NCBI GenBank assembly: GCA_002162955.1
Contig: MABD01000014.1
Span: forward strand, 47,021 to 111,020
Source: Gammaproteobacteria bacterium 45_16_T64
GTDB taxonomy: Bacteria > Pseudomonadota > Gammaproteobacteria > Pseudomonadales > Ketobacteraceae
DNA length: 64,000 bases
Direction of reading: 5' to 3'
A program made the position numbers and the translations under genes. The notes beneath the pieces are model-generated. The model saw nothing but the letters and a program-made list of their open reading frames with translations, was not told where the DNA came from and made no database searches. Positions 29,021 through 36,348 of this stretch are shown here, piece by piece (the first letter of the stretch is position 1; every line of letters begins with the position of its first letter).

Positions 29021-29028
29021 GGGTAAAC

Positions 29029-30564
29029 CTACAGTGATTTAAGGAAGTTAATAACCGATTGTCGATCAGCAGCCGCTAACTGAGTAAACCCCTTCTGCGA
29101 TTTTTCTGCTTCACCACCGTGCCAAAGTATGGCTTCTTCGAGGTTTCGCGCTCGACCGTCATGTAAGAATCGAGTATGCCCGTTTACTGTCTCGACCATA
29201 CCTATTCCCCATAAAGGAGCCGTGCGCCACTCATAACCATCCGCATCAAAACTCGGGCGGCCGTCCGCTAGTAAAGGCCCCATATCGTGTAGCAACATAT
29301 CCGTATAAGGGTGAATGGTTTGGTTATGCAATCGACGCTGACGCTGCTCTGTACCGGTAACAAAGGTTTCACGGTGACAACCATCACAGCCCACTTCCTT
29401 AAACAGGGCTTCTCCTTTCAATACATCTTTATTATCCAAGTATCCACGACCAGGGATCGCTAAGAATTCCAAATAGGTCACGACTTCATTCATCTGCTGT
29501 TCAGTCATCTCTACGTTAGCATCGGTGATGCCAGACAATGCTTCACCACATTCGGTTTGCAGTGCCATACAGTTCTCAACAGGAAATAGCGGATTTGTCA
29601 CACCCATATCATTGATTGCCGCATCCATTGATTGATGAGCAAGCGTTGGTGTTTCTGCCTTCCAACCGTATTTACCAACCATGTGTGTATTGTGCTCCAA
29701 GCTCCATACCATGTTCGGCTTACCCGAAATCCCATCATTGTTCGCATCATCTACATCAGCGTACTCCAATATTGATTCAGCGCTAATTGCATCAAGTAGC
29801 CCCATGCCAATCATCACAGGGGCGATACGAGGAGAAATCATTGCGTCATCACCTAATGGACCATAGTTTTGCTCTGGAAATAGGTAGATCGGCTTTTGCA
29901 ATTGATATTCTGTTCCATCGGCATAATGGCCTACGATATTTTGGTATTCAATATGAAGCGCTATTTCTGGCTTATGACCTTCAATAGACTTATCTGCCAG
30001 CTGTCCACCATAAATCGGATGGGGTTTAGGGCCGCCATGCATATCTGTACCAGGAACCGATACTCGAAATAGTAACCCTTCCAGCTCTTGACCATTTTCA
30101 GTCGGCGGCGCCGCGCGTCCATCACCGACGTGGCAACCTTCGCAAGCATTCATATTAAAAAGTGGACCGACGCCGTCAGCTTCACTTCTATAGCCACTCA
30201 CGATTGCCTCGGTAAAAGCACGCTCAAATACGCCGTCGCCCGCATCAAACGTTGCGCTGAGTTGCCAAGGTAAATTGGCGGTTTCCGTCTCAAATGAAAC
30301 ACCACCGAACATAAAATGAGTAACATCACCACCACTTAACGCACGCGGATCTCTCGCATTCAGCTCATCAATTGCAGCCATATCATCCCCATAACCCGAA
30401 AGGGGCTGAATCCTGGAGTCATAAAATGTAACGGCAAAAACAGTCAAACTCACTCCAAGTACAACGAGACTGATAATTAAGAACAATCTTGAGAATGGCG
30501 ATTGCTTGTCACTACCAGATACACGGGAACCGAGTATGCGGTCAGAAGGTTGGGCTGTACTCAC
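29029..30564 (-). CDS. DUF1111-family di-heme cytochrome c-type oxidoreductase
   Basis: This 511-residue protein is anchored by an N-terminal membrane segment (about residues 27-47) with the rest in the periplasm. Two c-heme sites are visible: ACEGCH (Cys141-His145) and GCDGCH (near residue 397). FERAFTEAIVSGYRSEADG, GPLF and FLHDGRARNLEEAILWHGGEA match the DUF1111 di-heme family, distantly related to MauG and cytochrome c peroxidase. Members often lie in iron-regulated loci with imelysin-like proteins. None is seen here, but a Fur-like box lies upstream at 30689-30707. The substrate is unknown. Confidence 0.85.
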   Translation of the reverse strand: MSTAQPSDRILGSRVSGSDKQSPFSRLFLIISLVVLGVSLTVFAVTFYDSRIQPLSGYGDDMAAIDELNARDPRALSGGDVTHFMFGGVSFETETANLPWQLSATFDAGDGVFERAFTEAIVSGYRSEADGVGPLFNMNACEGCHVGDGRAAPPTENGQELEGLLFRVSVPGTDMHGGPKPHPIYGGQLADKSIEGHKPEIALHIEYQNIVGHYADGTEYQLQKPIYLFPEQNYGPLGDDAMISPRIAPVMIGMGLLDAISAESILEYADVDDANNDGISGKPNMVWSLEHNTHMVGKYGWKAETPTLAHQSMDAAINDMGVTNPLFPVENCMALQTECGEALSGITDANVEMTEQQMNEVVTYLEFLAIPGRGYLDNKDVLKGEALFKEVGCDGCHRETFVTGTEQRQRRLHNQTIHPYTDMLLHDMGPLLADGRPSFDADGYEWRTAPLWGIGMVETVNGHTRFLHDGRARNLEEAILWHGGEAEKSQKGFTQLAAADRQSVINFLKSL

Positions 30565-30688
30565 GAGTTAACTCCAAAATGTAGGTCAAAGTATCTAATT
30601 ACTGTTTTAAGAAAAGTCAGTAATCGCATTGCAACGGATGATATTTAGACGGTGATAAATCACTCTCTTTTAACGGATCGCAATGCTA

Positions 30689-30707
30689 ACAATAACGATT
30701 CGCATTA
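30689..30707 (-). promoter_or_regulatory. Fur-box-like site upstream of di-heme gene
   Basis: Read on the minus strand, aatgcgaatcgttatt matches 12 of 16 positions of the Fur core aatgataatcattatc. It lies about 125 bases upstream of the di-heme gene start and about 100 bases upstream of the small divergent gene at 30805. It is weaker than the other Fur-like sites in this window. Confidence 0.45.
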
Positions 30708-30804
30708 GCAAGAAGAAAGCTATCTCGAAACGATCTATCCCTATCGGGCAAAGCCCCATATTCCTTCCTACACTTATTTATAAGCACAAGTTTTAGGAGA
30801 AGTG

Positions 30805-30972
30805 ATGATGTTGGCGCAACCCGGTCTTTTACTGCTAAAAAAAGCATCCAAGCTATACGGTAACTATGCCTGTTGTTTGGCTTTTATATTCCAGAGCCCA
30901 TCAGTACTTGGGCTTGCAGCGGCGGCAATACTTATACACGGTATCGCTATTTACTTAGGGCACCACCCTTGA
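30805..30972 (+). CDS. Small membrane protein, 55 aa
   Basis: A short frame with a strong ribosome binding site (AGGAGA at 30795-30800, 4 to 7 bases from two tandem ATG codons) encodes 55 residues. The product begins MMLAQPGLLLLKKASKL and has one or two hydrophobic stretches (CCLAFIF; VLGLAAAAILIHGIAIYLG), so it is probably a small inner-membrane protein. It is divergent from the di-heme gene and convergent with the cupredoxin gene, 18 bases away. I know no homologue. A ribosome binding site this good is unlikely by chance. Confidence 0.5.
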   Translation: MMLAQPGLLLLKKASKLYGNYACCLAFIFQSPSVLGLAAAAILIHGIAIYLGHHP

Positions 30973-30990
30973 TGCCCTCCATTGTTGTCA

Positions 30991-31446
30991 TCATTTGATA
31001 ATTATTTTACCGAGCATTCCTGCTTCCGAGTGACCAGAAATGCTGCAGTGTAGATCGCCAAACACTCCTGCTTTAACAGGCACAAACCACCACTCCGCCT
31101 TATAACCAGGGTAAATCTCTATTTCATTAATACTACCTTTAACTTCAGCCATAGGTTTACCGTCGGAATCGTTAATTTGTACTTTTCGTGTGTACACAGC
31201 GCTTGCCATTCCATTGGACGTAAAATAGTGTTTTGTCAGGCCTTGGTTCTCAAGTACGAGCTTATACAACTTTCCCGTTTCGAACTCTATTGTGGAAGGG
31301 GTAAAACTCATCGCGTTGTTTTTGTCACCAAGTATTACGCCTATTTCTACGGGTGCTTGCTTAGAGAGATCGCCCACAGCAAATGTCGGCGAAACCATGC
31401 TCGTAAACAGCCATCCTATCGCGAAGAGCTTAATCAGTGTATTCAT
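30991..31446 (-). CDS. Cupredoxin-like periplasmic copper protein
   Basis: This is a 151-residue exported protein with a signal peptide ending near residue 23 (TFA). The mature part is a cupredoxin fold with type I copper ligands: His73 (TKHYF) and the C-terminal loop Cys134-x4-His139-x4-Met144 (HCSISGHSEAGM). That spacing is seen in plastocyanin-like and multicopper-oxidase-like electron carriers. It probably transfers electrons or handles copper in the periplasm. A pairing with the nearby di-heme protein is an inference from position. A Fur-like site at 31646-31664 lies in its upstream region. Confidence 0.85.
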   Translation of the reverse strand: MNTLIKLFAIGWLFTSMVSPTFAVGDLSKQAPVEIGVILGDKNNAMSFTPSTIEFETGKLYKLVLENQGLTKHYFTSNGMASAVYTRKVQINDSDGKPMAEVKGSINEIEIYPGYKAEWWFVPVKAGVFGDLHCSISGHSEAGMLGKIIIK

Positions 31447-31645
31447 TGTTTTTCCTTATATTTACGTTAGTGGTAATCATCTTAAATCTAACTTGGAGCC
31501 GTTACGTTGCAGTGTTACTCCAGAGCGATACCGTTATAACTGACATAACGCCCCAGGAATCGCCCCACGCCCAACCATCCCGTTTTCGCATACGTTAGTA
31601 ACAAACATGGCCGCTAGTCATGTGCTCTCATTCACCCAACAAAAC

Positions 31646-31664
31646 ACTAACAAGAATCATTATC
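31646..31664. promoter_or_regulatory. Fur-box-like site
   Basis: The sequence ending in agaatcattatc agrees with 14 of 19 positions of the consensus gataatgataatcattatc. It lies about 200 bases upstream of the cupredoxin gene and 105 bases upstream of the 97-residue protein gene. Confidence 0.6.
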
Positions 31665-31709
31665 GTTTGCAATTTAATCTAATCACTTCTATTTATACAA
31701 CAAACGCTG

Positions 31710-31738
31710 TTGTCACAATCACACTTTTATATGATAAT
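31710..31738 (+). promoter_or_regulatory. Sigma-70 promoter of the 97-aa protein gene
   Basis: A TTGTCA -35 (31710-31715) and GATAAT -10 (31733-31738), separated by exactly 17 bases. The -10 is also the first half of a Fur box, so Fur binding would block RNA polymerase. Confidence 0.75.
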
Positions 31739-31751
31739 GATTCTCATTAAT
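31733..31751. promoter_or_regulatory. Strong Fur-box-like site overlapping a -10 element
   Basis: gataatgattctcatta agrees with 15 of 19 positions of the Fur consensus over the 19-base window. It begins on the -10 element and ends just before the ribosome binding site of the gene at 31769. This geometry is typical of Fur repression. Confidence 0.8.
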
Positions 31752-31768
31752 AAATGGAGACAGGCGTA

Positions 31769-32062
31769 ATGAGCAAAGAAGGCAACACCAATAACAACCA
31801 AGGGACCTCCGAAGTCGCTACCTTGCTAACCAATCCAAAGGCACATGAAAAGATCTTTGATCAATTGGCAAAGCTCTATTGTGATCTGTTTACTCACGAT
31901 GGCTTTGGCGATATTCGTATCGAAATGCGCATCCTGCGTCGTAATCAAAAAGAAATCATTATTCACTGCGGCAAACAATACCGTTATGTTCTGGATTGCG
32001 ATCAAGCATTAGCAAGTGAATCTGCCATCAAACATTTACTTAAACGCGACCTGTTGAGCTAA
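31769..32062 (+). CDS. Hypothetical Fur-controlled protein, 97 aa
   Basis: I do not recognise this family. The start is the ATG at 31769 (MSKEGNTNNN), which has GGAG 9 bases upstream. An ATG at 31754 overlaps that ribosome binding site and is unlikely. The protein is soluble, with a flexible N-terminus and an alpha/beta-looking body (IFDQLAKLYCDLFTHDG, IRIEMRIL, EIIIHCGKQYRYVL). There is no signal peptide. Two cysteines are present but no obvious metal motif. The promoter with an overlapping Fur box indicates expression under iron limitation. A weak inverted repeat (cctgtt/aacagg) spans its stop codon. Confidence 0.75.
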   Translation: MSKEGNTNNNQGTSEVATLLTNPKAHEKIFDQLAKLYCDLFTHDGFGDIRIEMRILRRNQKEIIIHCGKQYRYVLDCDQALASESAIKHLLKRDLLS

Positions 32063-32430
32063 AACAGGCCGCAAAACCCCTTCCCATAACAACCAGCTAG
32101 AAACCCACTCAAGAAAAACCCGCCAACATCCTTGCTCCAACCCTGCCCTCGCCATCCATTTTTAGCGCGTATAAATTCGAAGTCATATAACCCTATGGAA
32201 TTAATTTCCGACCCTTAATGAGAATCACTTGCATTAGCATTAAGCTTAACTTAGTATTCGGCTCGTTCTTGCAAAAACATGTTTTAAGGTCTACGACACA
32301 AAACCTGACACTGCTGAACAAAGCAAGCGCTGCTCCTGTGGGTGGAGATCGCTAACGCTGCCTCCGTGATTCATTAGGTCACCAGGCACATTTACCATCT
32401 AAACCAAACACTCATATTTCGGAGTAGCAC
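32063..32430. other. Leader region of the pilus-like operon
   Basis: 368 bases without a gene. It holds a Fur-like box at 32214-32232 and presumably the promoter of the operon starting at 32431. The long untranslated distance (about 200 bases from the box to the start codon) leaves room for RNA-level control, but I found no riboswitch structure. Confidence 0.5.
32214..32232. promoter_or_regulatory. Fur-box-like site upstream of the pilus-like operon
   Basis: cttaatgagaatcacttgc matches 13 of 19 positions of the Fur consensus. The flanking gcattagcatt adds further hexamer-like repeats. It lies 200 bases upstream of the first pilin-like gene. Confidence 0.5.
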
Positions 32431-33486
32431 ATGAAGAAGTTAAACAAAAAAAATATCCTCAAGCGTTTTCGTAACATAGACGTAGAAGCCATTCAAGACG
32501 AAGGTTTACGCAGCAAGGCACGCAAACTTAAGAGTAAGCAAAGCGGTTTCACATTACTTGAACTATTAGTGGTTGTTGCCATTCTAGCGGCTATCGCAGG
32601 TACTGCGACTATCGCACTACAGGATACCGATGCTCGAGCCTCTGCTGCTGCTCACGTAGCAATGATGGATGAAATGAACAAAGGCATTCGTACTTTCCGA
32701 GTATTAAACAGAGGCGTATTCCCGAACGGGTTTGATTCACTTGTACAGGTAGACACTGTAGCCCTAGACAACCCTGTACTCATGGAAGCGCTAGCGATTG
32801 ATGACACAAGTATTGGCTTGGACACAATTACTATCGGACAATTCGGTCAGCTTGCCGATATTGGCCTATCTTCTTTCAATTATGTAGCAGAAGATCAAGA
32901 TCCTGCTGACTTTGGAACCTGTGCGGCAGGCGAAATCCAGAATCTTATTGGCAGTCGCCAAAATGCTGTTGTTGCAGGGAACATCTTCTTATCTGCCAAT
33001 GGTAACGGGTGCGGTGTACGAGCACAATTTAATGGTGACACGGCCGGTGACGGCAGCGATGTACCAGGCTGGAATGTATTTTCACAAGCTGAAGGCGCTG
33101 CTGGCCCAACAGAAGGTGCAGCGAATGTCGCAGATCCGCTTCCCATTGCAGTATGGGTTGGCGGCTCAGAGCGCTTGACCGGCCAAGCCGAAGATGGAGC
33201 GTTTAATGCATTAGGCAATACAGTATTTATGGCAACCGGACTTGGACCAGCATCAAGTTTATTTGAAGCTAACAAGCTTGGTGGCATGACTTCTGTACCC
33301 GTATATCGACACGTTTCAGCCGATGAATACAATCGATTTATCGCCATATGGGATATCGGTACATACGACGGTGCCGGTGAAATCGTAATGGGTGATGCCG
33401 CAGCGTTAACGACAATTGTTGATGGCGCAGGTGACACCAAAGAAGAAGAATTGGGTGAATGGGACGGAAGTCGTAACACCATCTAA
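32431..33486 (+). CDS. Pilin-like protein with long leader (major pilin candidate)
   Basis: This is a 351-residue prepilin. A basic leader of 39 residues ends at the prepilin peptidase site Gly39-Phe40, followed by TLLELLVVVAILAAIAGTATIAL with the conserved Glu at position +5. The leader is several times longer than the usual 6-10 residues. The mature part has the helix expected of type II secretion pseudopilins or type IV pilins and a large Gly/Ala-rich globular region. It is the first gene of the pilus-like operon. A strong terminator follows it (33546-33577), so it may be expressed at a higher level than the rest, as expected for a major subunit. Confidence 0.85.
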   Translation: MKKLNKKNILKRFRNIDVEAIQDEGLRSKARKLKSKQSGFTLLELLVVVAILAAIAGTATIALQDTDARASAAAHVAMMDEMNKGIRTFRVLNRGVFPNGFDSLVQVDTVALDNPVLMEALAIDDTSIGLDTITIGQFGQLADIGLSSFNYVAEDQDPADFGTCAAGEIQNLIGSRQNAVVAGNIFLSANGNGCGVRAQFNGDTAGDGSDVPGWNVFSQAEGAAGPTEGAANVADPLPIAVWVGGSERLTGQAEDGAFNALGNTVFMATGLGPASSLFEANKLGGMTSVPVYRHVSADEYNRFIAIWDIGTYDGAGEIVMGDAAALTTIVDGAGDTKEEELGEWDGSRNTI

Positions 33487-33577
33487 TTACACTGAATTTA
33501 TTTTAGTGTAAAGGTTGGTCGATATCCCCTAAGCGACCAACCTTTAGCCGCCGCCACCTAGTGTCGGCGGCTTTTTT
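33487..33577 (+). terminator. Three consecutive hairpins ending in a terminator
   Basis: After the pilin stop codon come three stems: ttacact/agtgtaa (33487-33511), aaaggttggtcg/cgaccaaccttt (33510-33545) and agccgccg/cggcggct (33546-33572). The last is followed by TTTTT. The final stem is an intrinsic terminator. The upstream stems could protect the 3' end of the pilin mRNA while part of the transcription continues. Confidence 0.8.
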
Positions 33578-33646
33578 ATATTAAAGCGATAACACAGGCC
33601 AAATCGCCACTGTCCACGCTTTCTTATTTGTATAAACCAACCATCG

Positions 33647-34321
33647 ATGTTATCGCCCTCTATGATAAACAATAACGTTACTCAATCTCCATTTGGATTT
33701 TCGTTACTAGAGCTGCTTATTGTCGTTAGTCTTTTGGCGGTTATCGCATTTACTAGCATGACAAATTTCGCAAACACAGAGCAGAACGAACTCGACGGGG
33801 TGACCCGGACAGGGTTAACAGAACTAGCAGATGCCGTTCGTCAGCTGCACCAAGACACCGGATTTTGGCCGACGGGAGATGGCACTAATGCTGCATTAAT
33901 CCCAACTCATACAGAAGCCTATAATTGGGAAGCGTTGACTTTAGCCAACGGGTTAAACGCTTGGGATGCCGTATCACAACGTGGCTGGCGTGGGCCTTAC
34001 ATTGATAAGAAGCTCGATGCCAGGGTAGTTACGAACGGGAATAACATGAGCATTAATGGTTCAGCCTCAGGAACTACTGGCAATTTTAACGACCCTGATT
34101 GTGCTGAAGGTATCGCCTCCCCTTGTCCAAATTCCATCGTATTGTTAGACCCTTACGGTAACCCTTACGTATTACTGAATATCGACGACCGCAATGTCAT
34201 TGTCAGCTCAGGAGCCGATGGGGACTTTTGTACAAACCTATCCCGCGATGCCCTTTGTGACGACGCTGACGATCTCTGCCCAAATGGGCAAACCAGTGAC
34301 GACATTACTATATGCCCATAA
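33647..34321 (+). CDS. Pilin-like protein (GspG-like)
   Basis: This is a 224-residue prepilin with cleavage site Gly17-Phe18 followed by SLLELLIVVSLLAVIAF. The early mature part resembles major pseudopilin GspG (LADAVRQLHQDTGFWPT; NGLNAWDAVSQRGWRGPYID; LLDPYGNPYVL). Two starts are possible, 33647 and 33662, and neither has a clear ribosome binding site. The C-terminus has four cysteines in an acidic stretch (FCTNLSRDALCDDADDLCPNG), which may form disulfides or bind calcium. It is encoded within the pilus-like operon and probably forms a minor or alternative pilus subunit. Confidence 0.82.
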   Translation: MLSPSMINNNVTQSPFGFSLLELLIVVSLLAVIAFTSMTNFANTEQNELDGVTRTGLTELADAVRQLHQDTGFWPTGDGTNAALIPTHTEAYNWEALTLANGLNAWDAVSQRGWRGPYIDKKLDARVVTNGNNMSINGSASGTTGNFNDPDCAEGIASPCPNSIVLLDPYGNPYVLLNIDDRNVIVSSGADGDFCTNLSRDALCDDADDLCPNGQTSDDITICP

Positions 34322-34341
34322 CACACTATCAGGACAGCAAA

Positions 34342-34866
34342 GTGAAAGCTCATAATACATTACCTTTGTTACGACATATTTTATTCTGTGTATCTTCTCT
34401 ATCGAGCTTACTATTATTCAGTCTCGATGCTCACTCATCTGAACGATTGATACAACAAGAAATGATCTTGCCTGGCCCATACGCATCGATTGATTTGCAA
34501 GATTTTGTAAAACAAAAACGGTCCGAATACCAAGGAAAAATATCCATTGTTCCACCAAAGAAAATAGCCTTTACAGGCATACTAAAATCACTACCGCAAA
34601 AGAAATATACCGGCTATCTATATACTGCACTAGAGGTCATGCAAATAACCCCAGTACCAACCGTTGAATATCAAATGTTCATTGCAGCAACGGATAGCGA
34701 AGACACGGTTATTTCCGTTTATGTGGATAATACGCTGGTAGATGCGATCCAGAAAAAACTCGCTCCAGAATACCTCGCCACCTGGTTTGGATATCATATT
34801 TATACGTTTTCTCGCGGGCCTGCAATTGTAATTGACAATGTAATGATTGATACCCCAGCCAAGTAA
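34342..34866 (+). CDS. Hypothetical exported protein in pilus-like operon
   Basis: I do not recognise this family. The frame opens at 34312, but GTG 34342 has AGGA about 7 bases upstream and gives a cleaner signal peptide (VKAHNTLPLLRHILFCVSSLSSLLLFSL, shown as one short hydrophobic run after basic residues, ending near AHSSE). The mature protein of about 145 residues is of mixed alpha/beta character (YTGYLYTALEVMQI, VISVYVDNTLVDAI). It lies between two pilin-like genes, so a periplasmic or tip-associated role in the machine is likely. The longer start would overlap the preceding gene by 10 bases. Confidence 0.65.
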   Translation: MKAHNTLPLLRHILFCVSSLSSLLLFSLDAHSSERLIQQEMILPGPYASIDLQDFVKQKRSEYQGKISIVPPKKIAFTGILKSLPQKKYTGYLYTALEVMQITPVPTVEYQMFIAATDSEDTVISVYVDNTLVDAIQKKLAPEYLATWFGYHIYTFSRGPAIVIDNVMIDTPAK

Positions 34867-34902
34867 CCTTATAAAAAATTAAGAGTATAGGAAGAAATAT
34901 AA

Positions 34903-36348
34903 ATGCGCTCAGTTCAAAAGGGGTTTTCATTAGTAGAACTATTGATTGTATTGGGGTTGATGGCAACCGCTGCGACCTTGGCGCTGAGCACTGTAGGCAA
35001 CAATAATAATCAAAACCGATTTAATGAAACTCGCGGAAAACTAGAAAAACTACGAGATGCGATCGCCGGCGAAACAAAAACCATTAATGGGCAAACAATT
35101 ATTAATGGTTTTGTCGCAGACATGGGGCGGCTGCCTTTTAACGTTAATGAATTACTCGCAGCACCAGCGGACTGCGATCATAACAACATACTGCTTTTCG
35201 GAGATGCCATCGCCTCAACAATAGATAGTGACGATGACAGTGATAATGCAATAGACCCTTGCCCCTGGGGATACGATGCAGATGTCGAAATGTGGCATGG
35301 CTGGAATGGTCCTTATGTTCTATCAATCAGGGAAGACTACCGAGATGGCTGGGGTAACGATGATGATGATGACCCCGATGATACCAATGAAACCCGATTT
35401 AATAATGGGTGGGGATGGGAACTGGAAAATGGAAACCTAACAATTACCAGCGCAGGACTAGACAACGACATTAACAACGATCTAACTGATCCTGAAAGCG
35501 CAATCTATGGTACTTCCGCATTTCAATCAACAACGCTACCTGCGACACAAACAAGCGTCACACTCCCCTCTGAACCCTTAGTCTTAGCTATTAGTAACGC
35601 GCCGTTTTGTGGTCAGTGTCGTGCCGATGAGTTTGTTGGTGTTAATGCCGAGGTTGACTGCATTCTTGCAGCAGACCACCAATGGAATGATGAACTTAGC
35701 TACTGCGTCGAAGCATCCCCGACAACAATATCAGCGACAACTTGCGATACCGTTGAAATAGACGGTGTGGAAAATACCACTTGGGTGCCATTATATTTCG
35801 AATCATGCATTACAGACAACACATACACAAATCAAGTCGACTGCGAAGCAGCTGGTAAAACCTGGGGAGGGCATAATAATTCAGGTACATGCCCAACAGC
35901 CTCCCCCAACCCTAGCTACGACTTCACTGGTGGCAATTCAAACATTTGCGTCCGAATCATTCGCATTAACAACGGTCAAGTTGTTATCGATACCCATCTA
36001 AGCACCGACTTAAATCTTGCTCAAGATATCGACATTAGAAATATAGGGCAATCTGCAGCCTACGACTTCGCATCTCCTTCTTGCGAAGAGGACAGCGCAT
36101 CCCCCAACTGTTTTTCCTTTGAACCCCACATAGAAGACAATACAGGCACAATCGGCCTAACCTTACCCCATGGTGTTATGCGAATAGGTCTCTACGAATA
36201 CGACACCGCCACAAACACTTGCACAACCAACCCTTACCCCACTGCCAGCGCCCAAGCTATCTCTGATGTCATCACTCTCAGTAGCAATGCACCGCCCAAC
36301 ATAGGCACCACGACCAATCCGATCCCCTTACAATGGAGGTCACAATAA
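34903..36348 (+). CDS. Large Cys-rich pilin-like protein
   Basis: This is a 481-residue prepilin, far larger than ordinary pilins (130-200). The leader is short, with cleavage at Gly7-Phe8 followed by SLVELLIVLGLMATAATLAL. About residues 40-190 look like a pseudopilin body (DMGRLPFNVNELL; WGYDADVEMWHGWNGPYVL) with an acidic loop (GNDDDDDPDD) suited to calcium binding. The remaining 290 residues are an extra domain rich in Thr, Asn and Cys (FCGQCRADE, then further cysteine pairs), probably a disulfide-bonded passenger or adhesin. It overlaps the next gene by one base (TAATG). It is a candidate tip subunit. Confidence 0.82.
   Translation: MRSVQKGFSLVELLIVLGLMATAATLALSTVGNNNNQNRFNETRGKLEKLRDAIAGETKTINGQTIINGFVADMGRLPFNVNELLAAPADCDHNNILLFGDAIASTIDSDDDSDNAIDPCPWGYDADVEMWHGWNGPYVLSIREDYRDGWGNDDDDDPDDTNETRFNNGWGWELENGNLTITSAGLDNDINNDLTDPESAIYGTSAFQSTTLPATQTSVTLPSEPLVLAISNAPFCGQCRADEFVGVNAEVDCILAADHQWNDELSYCVEASPTTISATTCDTVEIDGVENTTWVPLYFESCITDNTYTNQVDCEAAGKTWGGHNNSGTCPTASPNPSYDFTGGNSNICVRIIRINNGQVVIDTHLSTDLNLAQDIDIRNIGQSAAYDFASPSCEEDSASPNCFSFEPHIEDNTGTIGLTLPHGVMRIGLYEYDTATNTCTTNPYPTASAQAISDVITLSSNAPPNIGTTTNPIPLQWRSQ

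Larger units (their letters stand above)
31447..31768. other. Divergent regulatory region with two Fur-like sites
   Basis: Over 300 bases between the cupredoxin gene (minus) and the 97-residue gene (plus), without a gene of its own. It contains two Fur-like boxes (31646-31664 and 31733-31751) and a clear plus-strand promoter, all listed separately. Confidence 0.7.

Noticed and set aside
32895..33482. 195-residue minus-strand frame inside the first pilin gene
   Set aside because: It is Ser/Pro-rich, antisense to a supported gene and has no start signals.
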